Program-made: the position numbers and the translations under genes
In this document: positions 34,191 to 43,177 of the stretch, piece by piece
Position numbering within the stretch: position 1 is the stretch's first letter
Layout of the letters: each line of letters begins with the position of its first letter
Source of the DNA: Lishizhenia tianjinensis
Lineage (GTDB): Bacteria > Bacteroidota > Bacteroidia > Flavobacteriales_D > Crocinitomicaceae
Assembly: GCA_943330745.2 (NCBI GenBank)
Contig: CALQIX020000014.1
Coordinates: 1-64,000, forward strand
DNA: 64,000 nt
Direction of reading: 5' to 3'
The notes under the pieces: generated by a model
What the model saw: the letters and a program-made list of their open reading frames with translations, nothing else
What the model was told of the DNA's origin: nothing
Database searches by the model: none

Positions 34191-36058
34191 ACACAGATAA
34201 TCGGAAGTTTGTCATCATTTTTTTCGTGGTCATTGTTGGTCTTTTATATTCCATGCGCTTATTCTACATGCAAGTCGTTGATGAGTCTTGGGTACTCCGC
34301 GCACAAGAAATTGCAGAAAAAAGAAAAGAAATTACTCCAACCAGAGGAATTGTTTTTGACCGGAACAACAAACAAATCGTTTCCAATAAAGTCTATTATA
34401 ACTTAATGTTTGTTGAAGAAAAACTGATGAATTTTGATACCCTTGCATTTGCCAAGATGTTAGGCTGGAAAAAAGAGGAAGTTAGCGCTCGATTTCAAGA
34501 GATTAAAGAAGGTGAAGGATCTTACTATAATAAAAGCACAAAGAAAAGAACGTCTAATTATATGAGGTCACGGGCCTATCCTTTTTTAAAGGAATTAACA
34601 TTAGATGAGATTTTAAAAATTGCACCATTCCTTGATAAATTCCCTGGGTTTTATGAAGAGGCCACAAGTATGCGAAGCTATCCTTTTGCCAATGGGGCCA
34701 ACATTCTTGGTTATTTATCTGAAGTGACGGGAGAGGAAATAAAAAAAGATCGATTTTATAAACCCGCGAACAATATCGGACGAACAGGATTAGAAAAATT
34801 TTACGAAAAACAACTTCGTGGAATAAAAGGTATTCGGTATGTAATAACTTCAGCAATGAATGATGCTATTCAATCCTATGCTGGTGGTAAATATGATACG
34901 ATTGCAAAACCTGGCGCAAATCTTACATTGGGAATTGATATTGGCTTGCAAGCATATTCAGAACAATTAATGCAAAACAAAAAAGGCTGTATTGTTGCCA
35001 TTGAACCGTCATCGGGAGAAATATTAACATTTGTTTCCGCACCTTCTTTTGATCCTAACTTACTCATTGGTAAAAGAAACATCAGCGCGAACTACCCTAA
35101 ACTAAATAAAGACCCAAACCTCCCCTTATATCCTAGGCCTTTAGCATCAGAATATCCTCCAGGATCTATTTTTAAATTGGTTCAGAGTTTAATTGGAATG
35201 CAAGAAGGTGTTATTACTGAAAACTCTGGTTTTCCGTGTACAAAAAGTATGGTTGGCTGCCATAACCATCCAATGGCAACAGATATTCCAAAAGCAGTTC
35301 AATATTCTTGTAATCCATATTACTATTATGTAATGAAAAAAATCATTCAACAAGGAAAAAAGAAAAATGTGTTTGCCGATGCAGAAGAAGGATTAACAAA
35401 ATGGGTAAAATACATGAATAGTTTTGGTTTGGGGGTTAAAATGGAATCCGATATTACTGGAGTCAAAAAAGGATTGATTCCTGGACCAAAATTTTATGAT
35501 AAATGGTACGGATATCACAATTGGCAATTTAGCTCTATTCGATCTATCTCAATTGGTCAAGGGGAGGTAAAACTTACCCCGCTTCAAATGGCAAATATTG
35601 CAGCAATAATTGCTAATAGGGGTTGGTATTATACTCCGCACTTTGTAAAATCAATAGGAGGAAAAGGTCCAATGGAGGCCTTCAAGAAAAAAAACTACAC
35701 GATGGTTAATTCCAAGTATTATCCATCTGTGATTGAAGGAATGAGGCGCGTGGTGAATGAGTCTGGGGGTACGGCCGCTTCAGCTCGACTACAAGATATT
35801 GTAATTTGTGGTAAAACAGGAACAGTTCAAAACCCCCATGGAAAAGACCATTCTGTATTTATTGCATTTGCTCCCAAAGACAATCCAAAAATTGCCATTG
35901 CGGTATTTATTGAAAACTCCGGATATGGCGGCACGTGGGCGGCACCAACAGCTAGCTTAGTTATTGAGAAATTCTTAAAAGGAAAAATTTCAAACGAAGG
36001 AAAAGAAAAAAGAATAATGGATGCAAAATTGTCCAATATTGAAAATGAAAAAGAATGA
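34187..36058 (+). CDS. mrdA: Penicillin-binding protein 2 (peptidoglycan transpeptidase)
   Basis: This 623-residue class B PBP cross-links peptidoglycan in the elongation complex with RodA. One N-terminal membrane segment (about 7-25) is followed by a dimerisation domain starting ITPTRGIVFDRNNKQIVSN and containing NILGYLSEVTGEEI and NIGRTGLEKFYEKQLRGIKG. The transpeptidase domain has SxxK in YPPGSIFKL (about residue 325), SxN in QYSCNPYYYYV (about 374) and KTG in ICGKTGTVQNPHG (about 541). The stop of mreD overlaps its start (ATGA), and its stop overlaps the rodA start likewise. Confidence 0.96.
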   Translation: MNTDNRKFVIIFFVVIVGLLYSMRLFYMQVVDESWVLRAQEIAEKRKEITPTRGIVFDRNNKQIVSNKVYYNLMFVEEKLMNFDTLAFAKMLGWKKEEVSARFQEIKEGEGSYYNKSTKKRTSNYMRSRAYPFLKELTLDEILKIAPFLDKFPGFYEEATSMRSYPFANGANILGYLSEVTGEEIKKDRFYKPANNIGRTGLEKFYEKQLRGIKGIRYVITSAMNDAIQSYAGGKYDTIAKPGANLTLGIDIGLQAYSEQLMQNKKGCIVAIEPSSGEILTFVSAPSFDPNLLIGKRNISANYPKLNKDPNLPLYPRPLASEYPPGSIFKLVQSLIGMQEGVITENSGFPCTKSMVGCHNHPMATDIPKAVQYSCNPYYYYVMKKIIQQGKKKNVFADAEEGLTKWVKYMNSFGLGVKMESDITGVKKGLIPGPKFYDKWYGYHNWQFSSIRSISIGQGEVKLTPLQMANIAAIIANRGWYYTPHFVKSIGGKGPMEAFKKKNYTMVNSKYYPSVIEGMRRVVNESGGTAASARLQDIVICGKTGTVQNPHGKDHSVFIAFAPKDNPKIAIAVFIENSGYGGTWAAPTASLVIEKFLKGKISNEGKEKRIMDAKLSNIENEKE

Positions 36059-37452
36059 GAGAAAATAAATCGTTGACTGGTCGAATTGATTGGTTCTTGG
36101 TGCTCTTGTTGGTGCTACTCATTTCATTTGGTTTAGCTACTTTATATTCCGTGGCTTATAATGCAGAACACCCCTCAATTTTTGATTTATCTCAATTATA
36201 CGGAAAACAAATCATGTGGCTCGGTATTTCCTTATTTGTTGGATTCATTGTATATTTAATTGACTCGGATATTTATAAAAAATTTGCTCTTCCTATTTAT
36301 GGATTTGTGCTGTTTTTATTAGTGGTCGTATTGTTTATGCCTCCCGTAAATGGCGCTCGCGCCTGGCTGGGTATTGGCCCCTTGGGTATTCAGCCTGCAG
36401 AGTTTGCAAAAATTGCCGCGGCTTTAGTTCTTGCAAAGTTTATTAGCACAGTAAGTTTAAAAACGCAAAACACGCGACTCGTTTTAATTGCTTTTTCAAT
36501 TATTTTAGGACCCATGTTCTTGATTTTATTACAGCCAGACGCGGGTACATTTGTTGTTTTTACGTCCTTTCTTTTCGTTATGTATCGGGAAGGAATTACG
36601 TTTGATCCGCTTATTTTAAATGTAGTTAATTCTTTCCCAAATGTAAAGTTCAAGCAAACATGGGTAGGCACTCACTTTATTCCTATTCTTTTTGTGGTAA
36701 TAATATTGGCAATCATGACAATCCTATCTTCACGGGTGTTTGTCGTTTTTCCTTTTCTTTCTTCGATTGAAATCTCTGGATTTATTTTTATTCTTGTTGC
36801 CCTCTCTGTTGTTGGTTTTTTTGCGTTTTTCCTGGTTCAACAATTTGGTTCTAAAAGAGAAAGAAGCAATACAACCTTTGCTGTTTTATTGGGATATGGA
36901 TTATCATTAAGCGTTATTTTAACTGTTCATTTTGGTTTTTCCAGTTTAGCTCCTCATCAAAAAGAGCGTATTGAGTTTTTCCTTGGTATGCGTGAAGATC
37001 CAGATGGGGAAGACTACAACCGAAATAGAGCAATGGCCGCTGTTGGATCTGGCGGGTTTTCTGGGAAAGGATATCAAAACGCTTCTGTTTCAAGTGTGCG
37101 ATCGAATCACGTTCCGGAAAGTGAAACAGACTTTATATTTTGTCCGTTTGCGGAGGAATGGGGGTTTCTTGGCTCGTTGGTGTTAATCGTATTATACATA
37201 ACCATTTTAATTAGAATTATTTTTATTGCAGAGCGACAACGTTCTGTCTTTAATCGCGTATATGCCTATTGTGTGGCAATGATTGTGTTTTATCATGTAG
37301 GTATAAATATTGGGATGAATATTGGTTTTGCTCCAGTAATTGGTATTCCGCTTCCCTTTTTTAGCTATGGTGGCTCATCCATGCTATCTTTCACCATTAT
37401 GATGTTCATATTGTTAAAATTAGATAGTCAACGAATGGATGTTTTACGTTAA
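36055..37452 (+). CDS. rodA: Rod shape-determining SEDS glycosyltransferase RodA
   Basis: This 465-residue SEDS protein polymerises lipid II into glycan strands, partnered with PBP2 encoded directly upstream. About ten membrane segments are visible. Family motifs are NGARAWLGIGPLGIQPAEFAK, LLQPDAGTFVVF with the catalytic Asp, the conserved SGKGYQNA and HVPESETDFIFCPFAEEWGF loop, and GIPLPFFSYGGSSML near the end. It is longer than E. coli RodA (370) because of extra hydrophobic segments around residues 200-270, which is common in Bacteroidota. Confidence 0.96.
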   Translation: MRENKSLTGRIDWFLVLLLVLLISFGLATLYSVAYNAEHPSIFDLSQLYGKQIMWLGISLFVGFIVYLIDSDIYKKFALPIYGFVLFLLVVVLFMPPVNGARAWLGIGPLGIQPAEFAKIAAALVLAKFISTVSLKTQNTRLVLIAFSIILGPMFLILLQPDAGTFVVFTSFLFVMYREGITFDPLILNVVNSFPNVKFKQTWVGTHFIPILFVVIILAIMTILSSRVFVVFPFLSSIEISGFIFILVALSVVGFFAFFLVQQFGSKRERSNTTFAVLLGYGLSLSVILTVHFGFSSLAPHQKERIEFFLGMREDPDGEDYNRNRAMAAVGSGGFSGKGYQNASVSSVRSNHVPESETDFIFCPFAEEWGFLGSLVLIVLYITILIRIIFIAERQRSVFNRVYAYCVAMIVFYHVGINIGMNIGFAPVIGIPLPFFSYGGSSMLSFTIMMFILLKLDSQRMDVLR

Positions 37453-37485
37453 ATTTGGAATTATATTTTATAACTGAACCCGTTC

Positions 37486-39951
37486 ATGGAAAAAAAGAAA
37501 GAACCAAAAATAAAAGCAAAAAACAATAAAGTTGTTTGGGTGTTTTGGAGCATTGCCTTAATTCCCTTTTTACTAATTGTAAGTTTACTAGTTTTTCAAC
37601 CTGAAGATTCCATGCCACCCGTTTCTATGTTGGATAATCCACCTGAATTACAAGCATCTTTAGTGCTTGCTGAAAACGGAGATACTATTGGTCGTTATTT
37701 TAAAGTAAACAGAACGAGTACGACCTATGCAAATATTTCACCTTACATTCTTGACGCCTTAATTTCAACAGAAGATGAGCGGTTTTTAGAACATTCCGGT
37801 GTGGATTTTAAAGCCTTAGGTCGAGCTGTGGCTAAAGCTGGTAAAGCAGGGGGAGCGTCAACAATTACTCAACAATTATCTAAATTAATTTTCACCCTTC
37901 AACGCCGAGAAAGGGAAGAAATGGCCAAAATGACCGGTAAAACGGAAGAATTAGATGAATCAGATAATATTTTCAAACGAATTGGTGAAAAAGCAAGAGA
38001 AAATATTATTGCTACACGTCTTGAAAAACGATTCACCAAAGAAGAAATTATTACCATGTATTTAAATCAATTTGATTTCTTATACAATGCCGTCGGGATT
38101 GAAAACGCAGCCAAAATTTATTTTAATAAAACAGCCAGAACCGTAACGAAAGAAGAGGCGGCTGTGCTTGTTGGTATGTGTAAAAACCCTTCACTTTATA
38201 ACCCATATACCCCGAAAATAAAAAATTACGAACGAATCTTAGCAGGAGAAAAAGGAGTTGATGCAAGTAAAATTGGACGAGAAGAAATTGCTGAAAGAAG
38301 AGCAAAAGATTCATTACGAGCTGTTGAGAGGAGAAATCAGGTATTAATGCAGTGGTTAAAAAACACGGAAAAAAACAATCCAGCAATAAAAAATAAAATA
38401 ACTCGAGCAGAATATGATGAATTAAAATCTAAGCCAATTGTTCTTGATTATCAACGCGTTGACCACAAAGACGGTGTCGCTCCTTATTTTAGAGAAGCTC
38501 TAAGAAAGGAACTTACTGAGTTGTTTGGTAAAAAAAATCCAGACGGTTCTCTGATGTATAAACGAGAAGACGGTCTACAATACAATATTTATCAAGACGG
38601 GTTAAAAATTTATACTACGCTTGACTTAAAAATGCAAAAACACGCGGAATATGCGGTTGATAGGCACTTAAGAACAGAGCTTCAAGGATTGTTTAACAAC
38701 AACTTTAAAACGCTTCGAAACCCACCCTTTTCCAATTCCCTTTCTCAAGCAAACATCGATCAAATTATGCAAAATGCGCGTAAATCAACCGATCGATATC
38801 GACAACTTAAAAAAGACGGTGCATCCGATGATGAAATAAGAACCAATTTCAAAAAACCGGCACAAATGCGTGTGTTCTCTTACCGTGGTGAAATTGATAC
38901 TGTTATGACTCCAGACGATTCAATTCGCTATTACAAAGGATACATCCACGCCGGATTAATCTCTATTGAACCACAGACTGGATTTGTGAAAGCCTGGGTT
39001 GGTGGTGTAGACATCAAACATTTTGCATATGATCATGTGAGAACAGGTAAAAGACAGGTGGGATCAACCATGAAGCCTTTTGTTTACTGTACAGCAATGA
39101 ATATGGGAGTGGCAAAACCTTGCTCGCCAGTTAGCGGAACGACTTGTGTGGATATTTATGATACTGAGGGGAACGACACAGGCAGAAAATGGTGTCCAAA
39201 AGGAGGTGGTTCAGGTACAGTTGGCCAAGGATTGGTTAGTTCATCAAACCCCACAACAGCTTATTTAATGGGTTTAATGGGTGGTTTTGCTGGCCCTAAA
39301 ACACTTGCAAAATTCTTGGAATCCATGGATATTCATTTACCAAAGGAATCCATAACCCCAGCCATGTGTTTGGGTTCTGTTGACGTTTCTTTGTTCGATT
39401 TGGTTGGTGCGCAATGTGTTTTTGTTAATCATGGTATTTTCTTAAAGCCTCAAACCATTTTGCGTATTGAAGATAGAAATGGAAAAGTAATATACAGTGC
39501 AGATGGTAATCCTAAGGAAGTTTTTGACGAAAGTGCGGCATATGAAACATTAAAACTCATGAAAGGCGTTATTGAAAGAGGAACAGGAACTCGCTTAAGA
39601 AGCGGAATGCCATATGGAGGAATTAAGTATCCGATTGCGGGAAAAACAGGAACAACCCAAAACAACTCGGATGGTTGGTTTATTGGATTAACCCCAGAAC
39701 TTGTAACAGGCGTGTGGGTTGGTGCAGAAGATCGTGGTGTCCGTATTGAATATACAGGCCTAGCACAAGGAGCAACATTAGCTCTTCCAATTTGGGGTTA
39801 CTATATGAACAAGGTATACGCTGATCCAAAAATTGGGATCTCGACTGATGATTTCCCGGAACCTCCAAATTATGACAAAGATAAATATGCTTGTAAAGGA
39901 GAAGAAAAAGGTGGTAGAGAATTTAAAAATGAAAATCCTTTTGGTATTTAA
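37486..39951 (+). CDS. Class A penicillin-binding protein 1A (transglycosylase/transpeptidase)
   Basis: This 821-residue bifunctional peptidoglycan synthase has one membrane anchor (about residues 16-38) and a GT51 transglycosylase domain with catalytic Glu in STEDERFLEHSGVDFKA and GGASTITQQLSKLIF. A linker follows, then a transpeptidase domain with SxxK in QVGSTMKPFVY (about residue 528), SxN in VSSSNPTTAYL (about 585) and KTG in IAGKTGTTQNNSDGWF (about 720). An extended region around 265-330, rich in charged residues, is typical of Bacteroidota PBP1A. It follows rodA by 33 bp, so it appears to belong to the elongation operon, although in model bacteria it is usually unlinked. Confidence 0.96.
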   Translation: MEKKKEPKIKAKNNKVVWVFWSIALIPFLLIVSLLVFQPEDSMPPVSMLDNPPELQASLVLAENGDTIGRYFKVNRTSTTYANISPYILDALISTEDERFLEHSGVDFKALGRAVAKAGKAGGASTITQQLSKLIFTLQRREREEMAKMTGKTEELDESDNIFKRIGEKARENIIATRLEKRFTKEEIITMYLNQFDFLYNAVGIENAAKIYFNKTARTVTKEEAAVLVGMCKNPSLYNPYTPKIKNYERILAGEKGVDASKIGREEIAERRAKDSLRAVERRNQVLMQWLKNTEKNNPAIKNKITRAEYDELKSKPIVLDYQRVDHKDGVAPYFREALRKELTELFGKKNPDGSLMYKREDGLQYNIYQDGLKIYTTLDLKMQKHAEYAVDRHLRTELQGLFNNNFKTLRNPPFSNSLSQANIDQIMQNARKSTDRYRQLKKDGASDDEIRTNFKKPAQMRVFSYRGEIDTVMTPDDSIRYYKGYIHAGLISIEPQTGFVKAWVGGVDIKHFAYDHVRTGKRQVGSTMKPFVYCTAMNMGVAKPCSPVSGTTCVDIYDTEGNDTGRKWCPKGGGSGTVGQGLVSSSNPTTAYLMGLMGGFAGPKTLAKFLESMDIHLPKESITPAMCLGSVDVSLFDLVGAQCVFVNHGIFLKPQTILRIEDRNGKVIYSADGNPKEVFDESAAYETLKLMKGVIERGTGTRLRSGMPYGGIKYPIAGKTGTTQNNSDGWFIGLTPELVTGVWVGAEDRGVRIEYTGLAQGATLALPIWGYYMNKVYADPKIGISTDDFPEPPNYDKDKYACKGEEKGGREFKNENPFGI

Positions 39952-39954
39952 TAT

Positions 39955-40656
39955 ATGAATAAGGTAATTGATAACGTAGAAAAAGCATTAGAAGGAATTC
40001 AAGATGGAATGACGCTAATGGTTGGTGGCTTTGGTTTATGCGGAATTCCTGAAAATTCTATTGCAGAATTAGTTAAACTAGGTACAAAAAACTTAACGTG
40101 TATATCAAATAACGCCGGGGTGGACGATTTTGGTCTTGGACTTTTGTTGCAAAACAAACAAGTAAAAAAAATGATCAGCTCCTATGTTGGAGAAAATGAT
40201 GAGTTTGAAAGACAAATGCTTTCCGGGGAACTTGAAGTGGATTTGATCCCTCAAGGATCTCTGGCTGAAAGATGTAGGGCGGGTGGTGCAGGAATTCCAG
40301 CCTTCTTTACGCCTGCCGGTTTTGGAACAGAAGTAGCAGAAGGAAAAGAAGTTCGAATATATAATGGAAAGCCACACATTTTAGAGGAGGCGTTAACCGC
40401 GGACTTTGCGATAGTTAAAGCTTGGAAGGGAGATACAGAAGGTAATTTAATTTATAAAGCAACAGCCCGAAACTTTAATCCAATGATGGCGATGGCTGGA
40501 AAAATTACTGTAGCAGAAGTTGAAGAATTGGTTCCCGCGGGTCAGTTGGATCCAAATTCAATTCATACGCCAGGTATTTTTGTTCAACGGATTTTTAAAG
40601 GAGACAAATTTGAAAAGCGAATTGAACAACGAACAACACGTAAAAAGGAAATTTAA
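39955..40656 (+). CDS. 3-oxoacid CoA-transferase subunit A
   Basis: The 233-residue product is the alpha subunit of a class I CoA-transferase (ScoA/AtoD/PcaI type), which moves CoA from succinyl-CoA to acetoacetate or another 3-oxoacid. Signatures are [19 protein letters not shown], then a CoA-binding [20 protein letters not shown] and [20 protein letters not shown]. The catalytic Glu lies in the B subunit, which is normally encoded next door but is absent here: the next gene is convergent. It begins 4 bp after the PBP1A stop and overlaps the GT9 gene by 4 nt at its end. The B subunit must be elsewhere, or the enzyme is incomplete. Confidence 0.92.
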   Translation: MNKVIDNVEKALEGIQDGMTLMVGGFGLCGIPENSIAELVKLGTKNLTCISNNAGVDDFGLGLLLQNKQVKKMISSYVGENDEFERQMLSGELEVDLIPQGSLAERCRAGGAGIPAFFTPAGFGTEVAEGKEVRIYNGKPHILEEALTADFAIVKAWKGDTEGNLIYKATARNFNPMMAMAGKITVAEVEELVPAGQLDPNSIHTPGIFVQRIFKGDKFEKRIEQRTTRKKEI

Positions 40657-41645
40657 TTTTCTATTTGTTTATTTATTTCATCACTAATTATCTTTTCGTC
40701 TTGTAAATTCATACAAGAAAAATGGCCTTTTGGGCATGAGTGATAACCAATCTTTGAACAGGGGCGACACTTTAAACCTTTAACCTCGATTTGCACCGCT
40801 TGAGTTTTTCGTGTTGGTGTATATGCAGACATGCCAAAAGCCGGGGTTGTGTTTCCCCAAACAGAGACAATCGGTGTTTCAAAACAAGCAGCAATATGCA
40901 TTAATCCGGTATCGTGCGTCAATAAAACTGCGGATTGTTCAACAAGTGATGCGGATTGAAGTAAACTTAACTTACCGCAAAAAGAATGTGTTGATTGTGA
41001 TTTTAGATTCTCTATTATTTGTTGAGCGGCATGATCATCGTTTTGATTACCCAATAAAACAATAGGTAAGTGACATTTTTTTAAAACAGATATCATTTTC
41101 TCAACGGGTAATTTCTTCGTGTTAAACTGCGCTCCGACAGCAACAGCTAAATAGCCTTTTTTAGCTAACCCTATTTTTTCAATATCAAATTGATTTTCCT
41201 GATTAATATAAAGTCGGTTTGGGAGGCTATCGTTTTTAACATGTAACCGCGATACTGTAGAAAAATAACGATCGACAACATGTTCGTTTTTAGGAAGTAA
41301 ATTACGTTTAAATCGAGTAAAAATATACTTTTCAATATTTCTTTTCGGAAAAGAAAAACTCTTTGTTTGTAATGCCCACTTCAATCGTTTTGTGCGCAAA
41401 TTATTATGTAAATCAATTATGTAATCAAATTTTTCTATCTGAAGAGACTTAATTAATCTCTTCCAAGAATTAGACAAAACATGAGTTTTCGTCACATTTG
41501 GATTATACTTTACTAAATCCTGAAAACTGTTTTTGGTTAAATAATGAATTTCAGCATCTTGTATTTGTTCTTTTATACACCGCACAACAGACTCTGTAAG
41601 CACAATATCTCCGATGGAACTAAAGCGAACGACTAAAAACTTCAT
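40653..41645 (-). CDS. Glycosyltransferase family 9 (heptosyltransferase-like)
   Basis: This 330-residue GT-B enzyme resembles ADP-heptose:LPS heptosyltransferases. It has the N-terminal [20 protein letters not shown] (the R-x-S-x-x-G-D opening), the IDLHNNLRT segment, [16 protein letters not shown] and the donor-site [20 protein letters not shown] with [10 protein letters not shown] cluster of Cys near the end ([19 protein letters not shown]) resembles the CxxC...C tail of family members. It should act at the cytoplasmic face in lipopolysaccharide core assembly. It converges on the CoA-transferase gene and is separated from the upstream lipoprotein by a terminator. Confidence 0.9.
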   Translation of the reverse strand: MKFLVVRFSSIGDIVLTESVVRCIKEQIQDAEIHYLTKNSFQDLVKYNPNVTKTHVLSNSWKRLIKSLQIEKFDYIIDLHNNLRTKRLKWALQTKSFSFPKRNIEKYIFTRFKRNLLPKNEHVVDRYFSTVSRLHVKNDSLPNRLYINQENQFDIEKIGLAKKGYLAVAVGAQFNTKKLPVEKMISVLKKCHLPIVLLGNQNDDHAAQQIIENLKSQSTHSFCGKLSLLQSASLVEQSAVLLTHDTGLMHIAACFETPIVSVWGNTTPAFGMSAYTPTRKTQAVQIEVKGLKCRPCSKIGYHSCPKGHFSCMNLQDEKIISDEINKQIEN

Positions 41646-41664
41646 TCTTTACAAATATCTCTAA

Positions 41665-41688
41665 TAAAAAAGCCCATTAAAATGGGCC
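41665..41688 (-). terminator. Rho-independent terminator of the rpiB-lipoprotein operon
   Basis: On the minus strand a perfect stem (GCCCAT pairing with ATGGGC, loop TTTA) is followed by TTTTTTAT. It lies just after the stop of the lipoprotein gene (41699), so it should end that transcript before the GT9 gene. Confidence 0.8.
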
Positions 41689-41698
41689 TTATCAAACA

Positions 41699-42136
41699 TT
41701 ATTTCTTTTTAGCACTTTCTTTTAATCCTATTTTCATCATGGCGGCAGTAAATTCACACCCTTTTTGTGCTTCAAATGCCTTTAACATTTTATCTTGTAC
41801 TTCTTTGTCTTGATCTAAAGTTTCCAAATCCTTATATTTTCCCTCTAAATCCTTTGTACATTTTTGAAGCGCGTTGGCGTAATTCATAAGACCTTCCGCG
41901 TCTTTCATTGCCATCATTGGATCAGCTTCAGCTCTTGCTTTCATAGCTCCTTCAATATCTCCTCCCGTTTTTGATACATCTACAATTGCTTTGTTCATTT
42001 CAGGAGAAATAGCGGACGAAGATTTTGATGCACAATCACATAAATCTTTCGCTACGTTTTTATAATCTTCTTCTCCTGCCAAATTACATGCAGAAAAAAT
42101 CATAAGTCCTGCAGTAAAATAAAATACTCTTTTCAT
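41699..42136 (-). CDS. Small lipoprotein of unknown function
   Basis: The product has 145 residues with a lipoprotein signal: MKRVFYFTAGLMIFSAC, where the Cys of FSAC would be lipidated. The mature part is helical, with Lys/Glu/Asp-rich segments and two further Cys (DLCDCASKSS), then another in LQKCTKDLEGKY and one in KGCEFTAAM. A four-helix or coiled-coil periplasmic protein is likely, but I recognise no family. It is the second gene of an operon with rpiB, 3 bp downstream, and is followed by the terminator at 41665-41688. Confidence 0.75.
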   Translation of the reverse strand: MKRVFYFTAGLMIFSACNLAGEEDYKNVAKDLCDCASKSSSAISPEMNKAIVDVSKTGGDIEGAMKARAEADPMMAMKDAEGLMNYANALQKCTKDLEGKYKDLETLDQDKEVQDKMLKAFEAQKGCEFTAAMMKIGLKESAKKK

Positions 42137-42139
42137 GGT

Positions 42140-42580
42140 TTATTTATTTATTATTATTTTTTCAATTCTCTTTTGGTGTCTACCACCTTCAAAATCTGTG
42201 TTTATAAATGTAGAAATAATTTCAATTGCTTTTTCAGTTGATATAAATCTAGCCGGAATTGAGACAATGTTAGCGTTATTATGTTGACGAGAGAGTGCTG
42301 CAATTTCTGGCTCCCAACACAACGCACCCCGTATGCCTAAATGCTTATTGACTGACATATTTATTCCGTTTCCACTGCCACAAATAACAATTCCTAAATC
42401 AGAAGATCCTGATTCAACTTCATTAGCAACTGCATGCCCATAATCCGGATAATCAACACTTTCCAAAGAAAAACACCCTTTATCAATAGGTGTAAAATTA
42501 TTTTCTTTCAGCCAATTTATTATCAGTTCTTTTAATTCAAAACCAGCGTGGTCACTTCCGATCGGAATAGTAGTTTTCAT
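42140..42580 (-). CDS. rpiB: Ribose-5-phosphate isomerase B
   Basis: This 146-residue enzyme interconverts ribose 5-phosphate and ribulose 5-phosphate in the pentose phosphate pathway. RpiB/LacAB features are the opening PIGSDHAGFELKELI (with the phosphate-binding SDHAG), the DYPDYGHAVA segment, the active-site Cys in VICGSGNGINMS (C-G-S/T-G-x-G) and RGALCWEP. The C-terminus FEGGRHQKRIEKI is conserved. Length matches the family. Confidence 0.95.
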   Translation of the reverse strand: MKTTIPIGSDHAGFELKELIINWLKENNFTPIDKGCFSLESVDYPDYGHAVANEVESGSSDLGIVICGSGNGINMSVNKHLGIRGALCWEPEIAALSRQHNNANIVSIPARFISTEKAIEIISTFINTDFEGGRHQKRIEKIIINK

Positions 42581-42594
42581 TTTTTTGTTTTTGA

Positions 42595-42602
42595 CAAAAC
42601 TA
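42595..42602 (-). promoter_or_regulatory. -7 box TAgtTTTG for rpiB
   Basis: A perfect TAnnTTTG box on the minus strand ends 14 nt before the rpiB ATG at 42580. Confidence 0.55.
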
Positions 42603-42914
42603 AGTAGTTATTCATAATTAACGAAAGTTACTGACATTTTTATTTTATCACTTAATTAAAAGCCTTATTGTTACTAGAAATTAAAATCACGTTATGAACG
42701 TCTATTTTAAATAAGTATTAATTCAATGTTAAAAACAACTCATAAATAAACCTTGCTTTATTACAAAATCTGTATATACTCGAACAAATAGGAGATACAC
42801 AAGAAAGTTAGCGGGTATTTTTAGGTTGTTTATCAGCATTCTATTCACTATTTTCGTTATTAACAATTCATTTTATTATAAACAAACCTATTTGAAGTAT
42901 AAAATTAACTTTTG

Positions 42915-42954
42915 AGTATTTATTTATTAATCAATTGATTAATAAATAAATACT
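42915..42954. repeat. Perfect 40-bp palindrome
   Basis: Every base from 42915 to 42954 pairs with its mirror base around the centre at AATT (42933-42936); the only G/C pairs are at positions 3 and 18 of each arm. After a mismatch gap, the outer arms TAACTTT (42906-42912) and AAAGTTA (42962-42968) extend the hairpin. The stem has almost no G/C and no T-run, so it is not a normal terminator. Confidence 0.9.
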
Positions 42955-43177
42955 TGTTAATAAAGTTATCTTATTATGTAAAACTCATTTTAGAAAAAAC
43001 ACATAATTTAGTTTTACACATATTAACAGCCTTAATAATAGTAATAAAAAGAAATTTTTAAAATATTAAAATCAATTTATTACTATTAATTATTGTTTTA
43101 GATTTTTAAGAAAAAAAGGAACCTTAATTTTTTAGTAAAAGAGTAACTTAGTACCTCGAAAACATCAATTTCTGATT

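Larger units (their letters stand above)
42581..43177. other. AT-rich intergenic region
   Basis: About 600 bp separate the divergent rpiB and DUF4175 genes. It is strikingly AT-rich and holds no open frame worth calling. Its main structure is the 40-bp palindrome at 42915-42954 with outer arms. I found no clear DnaA boxes (TTATnCACA type), and only a weak -7-like sequence precedes the downstream gene. With the parS sites at 47367 and 49252, an origin-associated role is possible but unproven. Confidence 0.6.

Noticed and set aside
41665-41688. The GCCCAT hairpin as a regulatory attenuator for the GT9 gene
   Set aside because: Its position after the lipoprotein stop and the T-run on the minus strand fit a simple terminator.
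42581-43177. Replication origin
   Set aside because: AT-richness and a palindrome are suggestive, but no DnaA box cluster and no dnaA gene are visible, so I did not annotate it as oriC.
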